Shown here piece after piece: positions 9,138 to 18,751 of a stretch of 60,849 nt of DNA (its first letter is position 1; every line of letters starts with the position of its first letter). The DNA is from an uncultured Clostridia bacterium. GTDB lineage: Bacteria; Bacillota; Clostridia; TANB77; CAG-508. Position numbers and translations under genes: made by a program. The stretch lies in assembly GCA_948976265.1 (NCBI GenBank), contig CARFUA010000010.1, positions 1-60,849 on the forward strand, read 5' to 3'. Below the pieces are notes generated by a model that was not told the origin of the DNA, searched no databases, and saw only the letters and a program-made list of their open reading frames with translations.

Positions 9138-10736
9138 TTATTTTTTGTCTATACTTGGTTTTTTCTTCTTTTTCGTTTTTTTGTCTTGCTTATTTTTCTC
9201 TAGTCTTTCAATTTCTTTCGCAATTTCTCGATTCTTCTTCATTTTAGCTTCTGTATTTTGAATCGATTCTACTCTTTCTTTATATTTTTCACTAAATTTG
9301 CTTTTTCTTTTTGGTTTTTTATCTGCAACAGTTTTGGTTGCTTTTTTGGTGATTGCTTTGCTTTTCTCGTTTACCTTTTTGTCTTTTTTGATATTTTTCT
9401 TATCCTCTTTTAAAATAGAATTCAACAACAAAAATTCTGTACCATTTTGTTGATCTTTAAATCTCAACTCATTGCAAATTAATTCAATCACAGTAGAAGC
9501 AATCATTGCAGAATTATGTCTAATTTTGTCATTTTTTATACAAGAAATATCTTTCTGAATAACCTTAACGCCCAAACCAGCTACTTTTGTAATATTGGCT
9601 TCTACAATTTCACTTCCTTTTTTATTGTAACGTCTTACATATTCTGGAACCACTTCTCCTGTATCCACCAAACAATAATCAAAAACGCCTTTGCCAACAT
9701 GATCTTGAATTGCTTTAATATGATCTGCCAAAGTATAATTATCGGTTTGTCCAAATTCTGTCATTATATTGGAAACGTACATTTTAATTGCCTTGCTTTC
9801 TTTGATTGCTTTGGATACCCTTTTCACTAACAAATTAGGCAAAACATTGGTGTATAAACTTCCTGGTCCAATGATAATTGCTTCTGCTTCTTGAATGGCT
9901 TCAATCACACCTGGTGCTGGTTTGCAATTTGAAGGACTTACATAAATTCGATTAATGACTTCCACTTTCTCAGAAACTACCTCTGGAATTTTATCTTTTT
10001 TTTGCACCACTGTGCCATCTGTTAACTCAGCACAAATCATAATTTCATCCAAAGTGACTGGCAACACTTGTCCATTAATATTCAAGACTTCTGTACTTTT
10101 TTGAATTGCTTCTGAAATATTACCATATAATTCATTCATTGCAGTCAAATAAATATCTCCGAAATTTAAACCATGCAATCTTTCATTTCGGAAATTTAGT
10201 TGCATCAGTTCTCTCATTAATTCTTCTTTATCTGACATTGCAATAATGCTTCCCTTGATATCTTCTAATGGCAAAGTATCCAATGCTTTTCTGGATTCAG
10301 TTGGAATATTTCCATAATCTGACATTGTCACAATGGCTGTAATATTGTTAGTGTATTTTCTTAATCCTTCTATTACTGTATTAAGACCTTGTCCACCACC
10401 AATAATAACAATCTTAGGCCCTTCATCATACACTTTTCGGTTAAAAATCAAGGATTTTATATTGACCTTTGCTTTTTTTCCTTTTACCGAATCTTGATCA
10501 TTTGCTTCAATAATAATTTCCAAATTTCTTTTTTGAATAAAAATAATCCCCAATACAATTAAAATAAAGCCAACCACAAATACAGCAATAACACGCCCTA
10601 ACTCTTGAAAACTCATTTCCTCTGTCACTAAAATCAATGTAAATCCATAACAAGCTAACGCGATTCCCAGTACAATTAAAAATATCCATCTTTTTACCTT
10701 TGCACTTGATTTAAACCATTCTAAAAAAGATTTCAT
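9138..10736 (-). CDS. YvcK/GlmR-like carbon-to-envelope regulator with membrane anchor
   Basis: 532 aa. Residues about 14-65 form two transmembrane helices. The central Rossmann-like domain resembles CofD/YvcK: VIIGGGQGLNTVIEGLRK, GNERLHGLNFGDIYL-like segments (here NERLHGLNFGDIYL) and IIIGPGSLYTNVLPNLLV. The motif usually written DDGGSSGRLR reads SDYGNIPTESRK here, so this is a divergent copy. The last 100 residues are Lys-rich and low in complexity. Family members bind UDP-GlcNAc and adjust amino-sugar flux through GlmS. murB is just upstream. Confidence 0.85.
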   Translation of the reverse strand: MKSFLEWFKSSAKVKRWIFLIVLGIALACYGFTLILVTEEMSFQELGRVIAVFVVGFILIVLGIIFIQKRNLEIIIEANDQDSVKGKKAKVNIKSLIFNRKVYDEGPKIVIIGGGQGLNTVIEGLRKYTNNITAIVTMSDYGNIPTESRKALDTLPLEDIKGSIIAMSDKEELMRELMQLNFRNERLHGLNFGDIYLTAMNELYGNISEAIQKSTEVLNINGQVLPVTLDEIMICAELTDGTVVQKKDKIPEVVSEKVEVINRIYVSPSNCKPAPGVIEAIQEAEAIIIGPGSLYTNVLPNLLVKRVSKAIKESKAIKMYVSNIMTEFGQTDNYTLADHIKAIQDHVGKGVFDYCLVDTGEVVPEYVRRYNKKGSEIVEANITKVAGLGVKVIQKDISCIKNDKIRHNSAMIASTVIELICNELRFKDQQNGTEFLLLNSILKEDKKNIKKDKKVNEKSKAITKKATKTVADKKPKRKSKFSEKYKERVESIQNTEAKMKKNREIAKEIERLEKNKQDKKTKKKKKPSIDKK

Positions 10737-10749
10737 TTTATTCTCCCTT

Positions 10750-11665
10750 CTACTCTTCTCCTATTACAATCATTTCTAATTCTATCTCTTGATTAAATTT
10801 TTCTTTCACTTTTTTTTGAACATATTCTACTAATGCTAAAACATCTTTTGCTGTAGCATTTCCCTTATTGATAATAAATCCTGCATGTTTTTTTGAAACT
10901 TCTGCCTCTCCAATCGAATATCCTTTTAACCCAGCTTCTTCAATCAGCTTTGCTGTTACAATTTCACCTTTTCTTTTAAAAGTACTGCCTGCATTGGGAA
11001 ATTCTAATGGTTGTTTTTGCATTCTGCACGCTTTATATTCTTCTATTTTTTGCTTAATTTCTTCTTGCTTTCCACGTTTTAAATAAATGGTTGTTTCCAA
11101 TAAAATTAACTCATTTTCTTTAAAAGCACTGGTACGATACCCAAACTTGTGTTCTTGAAAACCAAGTTCATGAATTCTTCCATTTCTATCCATACATTTA
11201 GAAGATACTACAATGTCTTTCATCTCTTGCCCAAAAGCACCTGCATTCATTTTGATAGCTCCACCAATGGTTCCTGGAATACCAGCCATTCCTTCTAAAC
11301 CAGTTAAATTGTTTTCCAACGCAACTAAAGCCAATTTAGCAAGTAGCATACCGACTTTGGGCTGTTATCATGGCACCATCTTCTTGTTCTTTTAGGATAT
11401 ATTTTTTTTGTTCAAATTGGATTACCACCCCACGAATTCCACCATCTCTAACCAATAAATTGGTTCCATTTCCTAAAATAAAGAACGGTAAGTTTTCTTT
11501 TTGTACCAATTCCAGTACCTGTTTTAATTCTAGCTCGGATTCTATTTTTACAAAATAATCCGCTGTTCCCCCTATTTTAAAGGAAGTGTGTTTGGACATC
11601 GGTTCTTTTTCAAAAACCTTATCTTTGTTTACAATTTCCTTCAATTTTTCAGCAATATCATTCAT
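10750..11665 (-). CDS. murB: UDP-N-acetylenolpyruvoylglucosamine reductase, with one +1 shift at CGG
   Basis: NADPH/FAD enzyme finishing UDP-MurNAc synthesis. FAD-domain motifs: HTSFKIGGTADYF and ILGNGTNLLVRDGG, then GLEGMAGIPGTIGG with AIKMNAGAFG, and a C-terminal IINKGNATAKDVLALVEYV. The zero frame enters CGG at 11351-11353 and stops four codons later. Skipping C gives TAQSGMLLAKLALVAL, which aligns with the family. The total is 304 aa from ATG 11665, chosen because AGGGG lies eight bases upstream; upstream in-frame ATGs exist to 11698. Confidence 0.9.
11351..11353 (-). other. CGG +1 frameshift site in murB
   Basis: AGT CGG TAT in zero frame; skipping C gives AGT GGT ATG, a Gly at the position where MurB proteins have a Gly-rich turn. 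Confidence 0.9.
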
Positions 11666-11684
11666 ATCCATAACCCCTATATGT

Positions 11685-12257
11685 TTAATCCCAATCATTA
11701 AAATTCACTTTATCTTCTGTTGTTGTATTGTTTGTAGGATATTTTGTTGATGGTAAATATAACAAACGAAAATCGCTAGTAACTTTTTTCGTTTCATTAT
11801 ACACTTCAGCTGTTTTATAATTTACAATATACGTATGTTTAACATCTCCCACGCCCATTTTACTCAAGTTTTCTGGTGTTAATCGATAATAAAAATCTTC
11901 TTGATAATTGCATTGATAATGCTCGCCTTTTTGATAAAAAGCACTGACATCTTCTTTGATTAATGCTTCATCCAATAAAGCAATCTCCGAAAATTGCTCA
12001 ATTCGTTCTCCCAGCCAAAAGGAAACTGGTTCCGACTCCTTCGGAACTTTTATCTGATTCACTGCTTGTGCTAGTGAATAACGTTCTACAATCGCTTGTC
12101 TAACAATCCCCAATTCTGTCGTCAATTGATTATCGATTACTTCATTGACACTTGCAAAAGCCACTCTCATTCCAATACCGATTAAAATAAATAAGATAAT
12201 TATGGTAATGGTTAGCGCTACTAAAGTAATTCCCCTACTACTTTTCATCATTTGCAT
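11685..12257 (-). CDS. Pilin-like secreted protein with prepilin-type N-terminus
   Basis: 190 aa. The N-terminus SSRGITLVALTITIIILFIL fits a type IV prepilin (class III) signal: short basic leader, Gly, then a hydrophobic helix. The soluble part has no cysteine pair or domain that I recognise, but YYRLTPENLSKMGVGD suggests a folded globular head. Probably exported and membrane-anchored or a minor pseudopilin. It precedes murB by about 20 bases. Confidence 0.6.
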   Translation of the reverse strand: MQMMKSSRGITLVALTITIIILFILIGIGMRVAFASVNEVIDNQLTTELGIVRQAIVERYSLAQAVNQIKVPKESEPVSFWLGERIEQFSEIALLDEALIKEDVSAFYQKGEHYQCNYQEDFYYRLTPENLSKMGVGDVKHTYIVNYKTAEVYNETKKVTSDFRLLYLPSTKYPTNNTTTEDKVNFNDWD

Positions 12258-12327
12258 TTACTCCTATCTTCATTTCTATATAGATATTATCATTTTTTGA
12301 ATCATTTTACAAGAGTTTTTCCAAAAT

Positions 12328-13516
12328 TTATTCTTCTGCACAATCTTTCATCACGCAATCTATTACATTGGCTAAATATTTCATACTTGTATGGCATTGT
12401 TCTAAAGTATTTCCTGTCGCCCCTACTTCAATAATTGCCGCTCCGCTAGCTACTTGCTGATTATATCTTGAATTTCTTAAAATCATTGGTTTAAACAATC
12501 CTGGATACATTTCATTGGCTTTTTGCTGAATGCGAATCGCCAATTTCAAGTTTTGATTCCAATTAGCATGTTCCAGGCCACCGCCATTGGTTCCCATTAC
12601 AAACATCAATTGCGCTGCTGTTTCTTCTCCGATTTTAACGCATGGTGCATAATTGCTATTACTTCCGCAAAGCATCTCGATGAATATCCAATACACAATC
12701 TACGCTTGGATGCGCTGAAAGCAACTTTTGAACTGTAGCCAATGACCTTGTATAGGAACCTGTATAAGCTGGATAATCATGATAGGTTGTATCCTGTATC
12801 GCGTTATATCCTCTGCTGGTTAAATGCTTGCTAAGCTCTGTCCCAACGCTTGCCACAGAATGATTTAAATCCGTCGTTCGATAATTTCCTGTTGATACAT
12901 ACTGTGAACTCTCAGTTGGTGTATAACTTTCACAAGTATGCGTGTGATAAATTACAATATTTTTTGTATCTTTAAATTTTATATCGGGTGTTAACATTTC
13001 TTGGGTTAATGGATATTTGGATTCATTTTTGAGCTTTACATTTTGATACGTATCTGTAAAAACATCTTTTTTGTTGTTTGCTTCAATAATTGATGTTTGT
13101 ACATTTCCAATTTCTGGATTGGAAACATCTGGTGTTGAAATGTTTTCTTCTTCCTTTGATTCCTCTGAAATTGGTTGATTTCCTAAGTCTGGAAAATCAA
13201 TCACTTCTTCTTGATTTTCTCTTTCCATAATTTCCTCTTCTGCTCCCGAAAAAACTGCCAATTCCGCCACTAAAATTTTCTTCCATTCACTTGTTTTATG
13301 TTGGGTATCTTTTTCAAAAGATTGGGAAAAAACAAGATTATTTTCAATCATATTCAATGGATTTTGAAAAGCAAAATTTTCGGTATCCCATTTTTGCAAC
13401 GCCTGATATACAATTTTACTAAATTTTACCAACATCGCTAAAATCAAAAGAATCAAAATCATTTTCAATACTCTTTTGACTAACGTTTTCAAATTAATTA
13501 CCGCTAAACGAATCAT
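12328..13516 (-). CDS. spoIIP: Stage II sporulation protein P, with one +1 shift at CGG
   Basis: Peptidoglycan amidase/endopeptidase driving septal thinning and engulfment, together with SpoIID/M. It has an N-terminal membrane helix (about residues 15-32), an acidic linker, and the catalytic amidase-like domain with IVIYHTHTCESYTP (zinc-binding His/Glu), VDCVLDIHRDAL and MFVMGTNGGGLEHANW. The zero frame reads LRK-stop at CGG (12665-12667). Skipping C gives DAL-GSNSNYAPCVKIGEE, as in clostridial SpoIIP. Total 395 aa. Confidence 0.92.
12665..12667 (-). other. CGG +1 frameshift site in spoIIP
   Basis: TTG CGG AAG TAA in zero frame; skipping C gives TTG GGA AGT AAT. Without the shift the protein ends one codon after CGG, just after the HRD motif. 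Confidence 0.92.
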
Positions 13517-13565
13517 AAACTAACTCTCCTTGTGCATTATATGGAAGGAAATTTGATTTTATGAC

Positions 13566-13617
13566 AAAAAGTATATCTCCAAAACTGCTAAATCACAATT
13601 TTAAAAATATACTTTTT
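13566..13617 (-). terminator. Terminator-like hairpin after cdd
   Basis: AAAAAGTATAT and ATATACTTTTT form an inverted repeat around a roughly 30-base loop between cdd and spoIIP. Confidence 0.5.
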
Positions 13618-13620
13618 CGT

Positions 13621-14001
13621 TTACAAATTAAATTTATAAGGCAATAATTCCTGCAATGTGTACTCTTTTTCTATTGTAACAATTTTAAAATCCTGCGCAA
13701 CAAATTCACTCATAAATTGCCTGCAATATCCACATGGCAGACATTCTTCTAGTGTATCTATCGTTTCTCCACCAACAATTACAATTCTTTCAAACGATTT
13801 TTCACCTTCTGAAATCGCTTTTGCAAACGCCACGCGTTCTGCGCAAATGGATTGAATCCCATGATTGGCAATGTTGCAACCCGTATATTTTTTACCGCTT
13901 TTGGTTACCAAAACAGCTCCCACCTTAAAATGCGTATATGGATCGTACGCCTGTAACATCGCCTTTTTCGCTAATTCAATTTCTTCAATTTGATTATTCA
14001 T
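13621..14001 (-). CDS. cdd: Cytidine deaminase
   Basis: Converts cytidine/deoxycytidine to uridine/deoxyuridine for pyrimidine salvage. 126 aa, the usual length of the tetrameric type. Zinc and catalytic residues are visible: CAERVAFAKAISEGEKSF (Cys and Glu of the CAE motif) and LPCGYCRQFMSEF (PCxxC). The N-terminal YDPYTHFKVGAVLV matches substrate-binding YSPYSNFxVGAAL. Its start overlaps the end of the upstream membrane-protein gene by 8 bases. Confidence 0.93.
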   Translation of the reverse strand: MNNQIEEIELAKKAMLQAYDPYTHFKVGAVLVTKSGKKYTGCNIANHGIQSICAERVAFAKAISEGEKSFERIVIVGGETIDTLEECLPCGYCRQFMSEFVAQDFKIVTIEKEYTLQELLPYKFNL

Positions 14002-14725
14002 TTTTCTTACTCCTTATCTTAATACGTAAATCATTAAGCCACCCTTTTTTATATTTCAACGAAATATAACCAATACCACTTGTTGCAAATGCCCCAATTG
14101 CATCCACAATTAAATCTTCCATGGTATCTTGTAAAGCATCTCTACCAACTAATTCTGTTCCATTTCTCAATTTATATTTTTGCATATTGGTACGGAAAAG
14201 ACCATCTGATGTAAATTCATAAAATTCCCAAATCACGCCAACTGTAATGGCAAAAGAAAAAGCAAAAAATGCAACAAAAAATGGCGATAACGTAACACGT
14301 TCATTATCTTTATTTAAAATATCAATCAAAGAAAATCCGATGAGTCCAATCATTACACCACTGAGTGTATGTAAAATCGTATCCCAGTAAGGAATGGTAT
14401 AATAAAATTCTCGCACTTCTCCTAAAAATATAGCAGAATATAAAAATAAGACATATAAATAATAAATTTTACTTGGTATTTCAATTTTAAATTTTTGGGT
14501 AAGCATACCTGGCAACATAAGCGCAAAAATTCCCAAAATACATTCTAAAAACATTAATACATAGTCACTTTTAACTCTCCCATCAATATCCGCTTCACTT
14601 AAAACATTCGAAGTTGTTGTGATTTTATAAAATAAAAATCCAATTGGCGCAATAAAACTAATCATCACAATCGCACTAAAAATTTTGCCGATTTTCATTT
14701 TTGTCTCTTCTGTTAATTTTTTCAT
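13994..14725 (-). CDS. YjdF-like integral membrane protein
   Basis: 243 aa with six or seven hydrophobic segments. The stretch YWDTILHTLSGVMIGLIG and later GVIWEFYEFTSDGLF, then DALQDTMEDLIVDAIGA, are characteristic of the YjdF/DUF2238 family, whose conserved Asp, His and Glu face the membrane. Function is not established. It lies between ylmH and cdd with short spacings, consistent with one transcript. Confidence 0.7.
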   Translation of the reverse strand: MKKLTEETKMKIGKIFSAIVMISFIAPIGFLFYKITTTSNVLSEADIDGRVKSDYVLMFLECILGIFALMLPGMLTQKFKIEIPSKIYYLYVLFLYSAIFLGEVREFYYTIPYWDTILHTLSGVMIGLIGFSLIDILNKDNERVTLSPFFVAFFAFSFAITVGVIWEFYEFTSDGLFRTNMQKYKLRNGTELVGRDALQDTMEDLIVDAIGAFATSGIGYISLKYKKGWLNDLRIKIRSKKNE

Positions 14726-14737
14726 ATCTTCTCCTCC

Positions 14738-15541
14738 TTATCCATATTTCTTTATTTTTATTACATATTTTTCTGATCTTGTTTTATGGTCTATTTCTTC
14801 AATAATAAATTTCCCTTTTCCTCTTATGTTCATAATATCTCCTAAATTTATCTTTTTTGAAAATTTCGTTTCTAGTTGATGATTCACAAAAATTCTCTGC
14901 TCATTTATCAACTCCATCGCTTTGCTACGAGACGTTCTGGCTAATTCTGCCACAAAATTATCCAATCGCATGGAAGATACAATAATGGTACGTTCCTCAA
15001 ATTCTGGTTCTTTGGTTTCTATTTCCTGCATTGAAATACAATCAAATCTTGCTTTTTGGAATCGTGTTAAGCTTGGTAAATTCGTTGATAAAAAATCGGA
15101 CACTTCTTTTAAAACAATCACATCCGCCCCTGTTTCTCTAACTAGAATATCGCCAATTTTCTCACGCTTTATTCCTAATTTCAAAATTCCACTTAAATAA
15201 TTTCTATGCTCATAATGCAAATCTTTTGGCAAAATAATTCGAATCCCACAAAGGATATTGGCATAATTTTTTTCCACCATTTCCAACGAAAATTTTTCTG
15301 GATAAAACAGCAAAATCACTCTTTCTGAATAGGCGCCATTTCCTCCTAAAAATAAATAATTTTTCATCTTCCTTTCTCTCAAAAATTGTTCTGCTACTAT
15401 TTTTTCAGAAAGATTCAAAAAATCAGTATTGGTTATTTTATTTTTTGAAACGGCAAATTGATGCTTATCTTCTATTTTTGCCTCTAATAATTTTCTTGCA
15501 TTTTCCCCTTCTGGGACGTCTTTTCTACTATTTTTAAACAT
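14738..15541 (-). CDS. ylmH: RNA-binding S4-domain protein YlmH
   Basis: 267 aa. N-terminal YlmH fold (KNYLFLGGNGAYSERVILLFYP), middle region IGDILVRETGADVIVL, and C-terminal S4 RNA-binding domain (RLDNFVAELARTSRSKAMEL followed by the GD.MNIRGKGKF turn). In other Firmicutes YlmH is encoded by the division cluster and binds stalled 50S-peptidyl-tRNA complexes. That is relevant here because this genome seems to contain codons likely to stall ribosomes. The start overlaps the end of dxs by 58 bases, unusually long. Confidence 0.85.
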   Translation of the reverse strand: MFKNSRKDVPEGENARKLLEAKIEDKHQFAVSKNKITNTDFLNLSEKIVAEQFLRERKMKNYLFLGGNGAYSERVILLFYPEKFSLEMVEKNYANILCGIRIILPKDLHYEHRNYLSGILKLGIKREKIGDILVRETGADVIVLKEVSDFLSTNLPSLTRFQKARFDCISMQEIETKEPEFEERTIIVSSMRLDNFVAELARTSRSKAMELINEQRIFVNHQLETKFSKKINLGDIMNIRGKGKFIIEEIDHKTRSEKYVIKIKKYG

Positions 15542-17406
15542 CGATTCCCTCTTCTTAACGCTTTTATTTCTCGTATTTTTTGCAAAATTGTTTCTTCCTC
15601 CAAACCATATTCCTGCTCAATTTCTTGGCAAGTTCCATGTTTGATAAATTCATCTGGATACCCTATTTTGAGAATTTCACAATTTAAGTTTTGCTCAAAA
15701 GCCATTCGTTCGATTTCGCTTCCCAAACCACATTTCAAGCTAGCATCTTCTAACGTAATCGTTATCTGCGATTTTTTCATAAATTCGAATAGTGTCTCTT
15801 CATCAAGTGGTTTTAAAAATCGCGCATTCAAAACACTCGCTTCGATTCCTTCTTCTTTTAATCGGTCCGCTATACGATAAGCTTTTGCTACAAATTTTCC
15901 AATTCCAATTAAGCAAATTTCTTTTCCCTTTTGTAATATTTCACATTTTCCCAATTCGATTTTTTCTTGCGCCTCAAAATGAATTTCCTCTGCTCCTCTC
16001 GGATAACGAATCAATACTGGTCTTTTTAAGTTTACCGCAAATTCCAACATATTTTCCAATTCCGAAAAATCCTTTGGTGCCATAATCGTAAAATTCGGAA
16101 TAATATTGGTAAATGCCATATCTAGCAAGCCTTGATGTGTTTCGCCATCATTTCCTACAATTCCACTTCTATCCGAACAAATCACCACTGGCAAATTCAA
16201 AATTGCAACATCATGAACCAACTGGTCAAAGGCTCTTTGAATAAAGGAGGAATACATTGGAACAACTGGAATCATGCCTGCTTTAGCAAGTCCTGCTGCT
16301 AAGCCAACCGCATGTTGTTCTGCAATTCCAACATCAAAAAATCGTTGTGAAAATTCTTTGGCAAATGCTCTCAAACCCGTTCCGTCTTTCATCGCAGCTG
16401 TAATAGCTACAATATTGGGATTTGTTTTGGCTAAATCCACCAATTTATTGCCAAACACTTTGGAATAATCAAATTTTGCCTTTCCAAGTTTTTCACCTGT
16501 TAAAACATCAAATTTTGATGTGCTGTGAAACACATCTGGACTATCTTCTGCTGGTTTATAACCTTTGCCTTTTTTGGTTAAAACATGAACTAATGTCGGA
16601 CCATTTTGTTCTTTCACAACTTTAAAAATGTTCTCTAAAGCTTCCAAATTATGCCCATCTACTGGTCCTAAATAGCGAAAGCCAATATCTTCAAAATACA
16701 TTTTAGGAATCACAAATTGTTTGATTCCACGTTTTGCTTTTTGAACTAATTTTACAACTTCTTCGCCAACAACTGGTATTTTATTAATGGTTCGTTTTCC
16801 TTTGCCATTTACGTTGGTATATAGACCTTTCGTTCTTAGCTTGGAAAGTAACATCGAAATGCCTCCCACATTTTTGGAAATGCTCATTTCGTTATCATTT
16901 AAAATGACTAACATATTCGTATTGCTACTTCCTACATCATTTAAAGCCTCTAATGCCATCCCACCTGTTAAGGCACCATCGCCAATCACAGCCACAATTT
17001 TGTGATTTTCCTCCTTAATATCTCTTGCTCTTGCCATTCCCAATGCAACCGAAATCGAAGTGCTGCTATGACCTGTATTAAAACAATCATAAATACTTTC
17101 TGTCACTTTTGGAAATCCAGCTAATCCATTCATTTGTCTTAATGTATGTAATTTTTCTTTTCTGCCAGTTAGCATTTTATGTACATACGTTTGATGTCCC
17201 ACATCCCAAATAATTTTGTCAATGGGTGTGTTAAATATCGCATGAAGCGCAATGGTCAATTCTACCACGCCAAGATTGGAAGCTAAATGTCCACCAGTAT
17301 TTGAGACTGTTTGAATCATTTTTTCACGTAATTCTTGGGCTAATTGTTTCTTTTGTTGCAAATTTAATTTTCGTAAATCCTCTGGATAATTTACTTTTTC
17401 TAACAT
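15484..17406 (-). CDS. dxs: 1-deoxy-D-xylulose-5-phosphate synthase
   Basis: First enzyme of the MEP isoprenoid pathway, thiamine-diphosphate dependent, 640 aa. Seen: N-terminal HLASNLGVVELTIALH, the TPP motif GDGALTGGMALEALND, FDVGIAEQHAVGLAAGLAKAG (catalytic Glu), and SDRSGIVGNDGETHQGLLD. The C-terminal 20 residues overlap the ylmH start. It is followed upstream by the polyprenol kinase-like gene, which may use isoprenoid products. No in-frame CGG in 640 codons. Confidence 0.96.
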   Translation of the reverse strand: MLEKVNYPEDLRKLNLQQKKQLAQELREKMIQTVSNTGGHLASNLGVVELTIALHAIFNTPIDKIIWDVGHQTYVHKMLTGRKEKLHTLRQMNGLAGFPKVTESIYDCFNTGHSSTSISVALGMARARDIKEENHKIVAVIGDGALTGGMALEALNDVGSSNTNMLVILNDNEMSISKNVGGISMLLSKLRTKGLYTNVNGKGKRTINKIPVVGEEVVKLVQKAKRGIKQFVIPKMYFEDIGFRYLGPVDGHNLEALENIFKVVKEQNGPTLVHVLTKKGKGYKPAEDSPDVFHSTSKFDVLTGEKLGKAKFDYSKVFGNKLVDLAKTNPNIVAITAAMKDGTGLRAFAKEFSQRFFDVGIAEQHAVGLAAGLAKAGMIPVVPMYSSFIQRAFDQLVHDVAILNLPVVICSDRSGIVGNDGETHQGLLDMAFTNIIPNFTIMAPKDFSELENMLEFAVNLKRPVLIRYPRGAEEIHFEAQEKIELGKCEILQKGKEICLIGIGKFVAKAYRIADRLKEEGIEASVLNARFLKPLDEETLFEFMKKSQITITLEDASLKCGLGSEIERMAFEQNLNCEILKIGYPDEFIKHGTCQEIEQEYGLEEETILQKIREIKALRRGNRCLKIVEKTSQKGKMQENY

Positions 17407-17418
17407 GCATTCTCCCCT

Positions 17419-18069
17419 TTATATTATAAAATAAGTTAACAAACTTGTTACAACTGGAACCGTTATATTATCCGTTCCTTTTGCAGAAATGGCTTCTAAA
17501 ATAGTAGCTATTATAGATACGCCAATTGCTTTTAGCCAAAATAGTTCTATATTACAATATGAAAAAACACAAAACGTGATGATAAAAGATGTCATCAACA
17601 TCACGCTGGAACCAGCAATTGTTTTGTTGGCACCCAATATTTTATATTCTTTACTTTTTATTGCTTTTCCTGCAATGGCAGCAAATCCATCTCCATAGCA
17701 CATGACAAAAAATCCAACTAACCCAATCAATCGATTATTCGTCAAACCATAGGATAAAATTACCAACGGAATAAGGGAAAACGCAAAATAAACCGTTCCT
17801 AAACCGTCTTTTTGTTCTTCCTCGCGTTCCATGACTTTGATTAAATTTCCACGATACGATAAAAAATTAATCACAACAAACGCAATCGGTGGAATCATGG
17901 CAAATATCAAACGGTCAAAAAACGCCATCGCAATCAGCCACCAATTGGATAATAAAATGTGAATAAATTTTCGGCTTGCTTCTTTATCGAATTTTTCAAA
18001 ATATTTGGCAGATAGCATTAAAATACCAATGTAAACAAATGAAATCATTATGCCAAGCAAATTCTTCAT
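17419..18069 (-). CDS. Diacylglycerol/polyprenol kinase family membrane protein
   Basis: 216 aa with about seven transmembrane segments. CYGDGFAAIAGKAIKSK, ILGANKTIAGSSVML and ATILEAISAKGTDNITVPV match the SEC59/DGK1/VTE5 (dolichol/phytol kinase) superfamily, including the Gly-Asp-Gly and the Asp-Asn near the C-terminus. It probably uses CTP to phosphorylate a prenol or similar lipid alcohol. It lies 12 bases upstream of dxs. Confidence 0.8.
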   Translation of the reverse strand: MKNLLGIMISFVYIGILMLSAKYFEKFDKEASRKFIHILLSNWWLIAMAFFDRLIFAMIPPIAFVVINFLSYRGNLIKVMEREEEQKDGLGTVYFAFSLIPLVILSYGLTNNRLIGLVGFFVMCYGDGFAAIAGKAIKSKEYKILGANKTIAGSSVMLMTSFIITFCVFSYCNIELFWLKAIGVSIIATILEAISAKGTDNITVPVVTSLLTYFII

Positions 18070-18164
18070 AATAACTCCTTTTATTAAATTTTTTCTATTG
18101 TATCACACCTTGTTTCTCAATTGCAACAAATACACACAAAATTCACAAGAAATCCTTTTTACAT

Positions 18165-18196
18165 AAAAAAACTGACGATAGTTATTTACCGTCAAT
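18165..18196 (-). terminator. Terminator after spoVS
   Basis: TGACG and CGTCA (18173-18177/18190-18194) with a run of T on the minus strand, just beyond the spoVS stop. Confidence 0.7.
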
Positions 18197-18211
18197 TTAT
18201 CTATTCTCATT

Positions 18212-18475
18212 TTATTTTCTTGACTCTACAATCAATTTAATCCCTGTTCGGTCCTCGCCTTCTACTTCCACTTCTGCAAACGCTGGAATACAAACTAAAT
18301 CCACTCCTGCTGGTGCTACAAAACCTCTTGCAATCGCTACTGCCTTAATCGCCTGATTTAATGCTCCTGCTCCTATTGCCTGCATTTCTGCTCTCGTACT
18401 TTCTTTTACCAATCCAGCAATTGCTCCTGCCACTGAATTTGGATTTGATTTTGATGAAATTTTTAAAACTTCCAT
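18212..18475 (-). CDS. spoVS: Stage V sporulation protein S
   Basis: 87-aa Alba-like protein, almost identical in length to the family. MEVLKISSKSNPNSVAGAIA, then AIGAGALNQAIKAVAIARGF and LVCIPAFAEVEVEGEDRTGI are diagnostic. In Bacillus it influences septation, coat assembly and biofilm entry. A good ribosome site (GGAGG) precedes the ATG. Its own terminator follows. Confidence 0.97.
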   Translation of the reverse strand: MEVLKISSKSNPNSVAGAIAGLVKESTRAEMQAIGAGALNQAIKAVAIARGFVAPAGVDLVCIPAFAEVEVEGEDRTGIKLIVESRK

Positions 18476-18711
18476 TTTTTCCTCCTATTATTTTAATTTT
18501 TCTTGTGTTTTTAAGCATGAAATTTTCATCTGTTCTTTCTTGCTTAATTTTTTGAACAATTTAATCTTACCGCAAAATTTTCTTTCTGTCTATAGCAGAC
18601 AAGCAATTTTTTTAAGTTTTGAACGTCTATTTTCGACAGCGTTTTCAGGATTTATATATTTTTTTGTAAGACTTTGTCGAAGGTTGGTTTTTTCTGTCTG
18701 TTTCTGTAAAA

Positions 18712-18742
18712 AGCTCTGTCTTCCCAATTTTTCAGACAGAGC
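18712..18742 (-). terminator. Terminator after 18752-19186
   Basis: AGCTCTGTC (18712-18720) pairs with GACAGAGCT (18734-18742). Confidence 0.75.
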
Positions 18743-18751
18743 TAAAAATTT

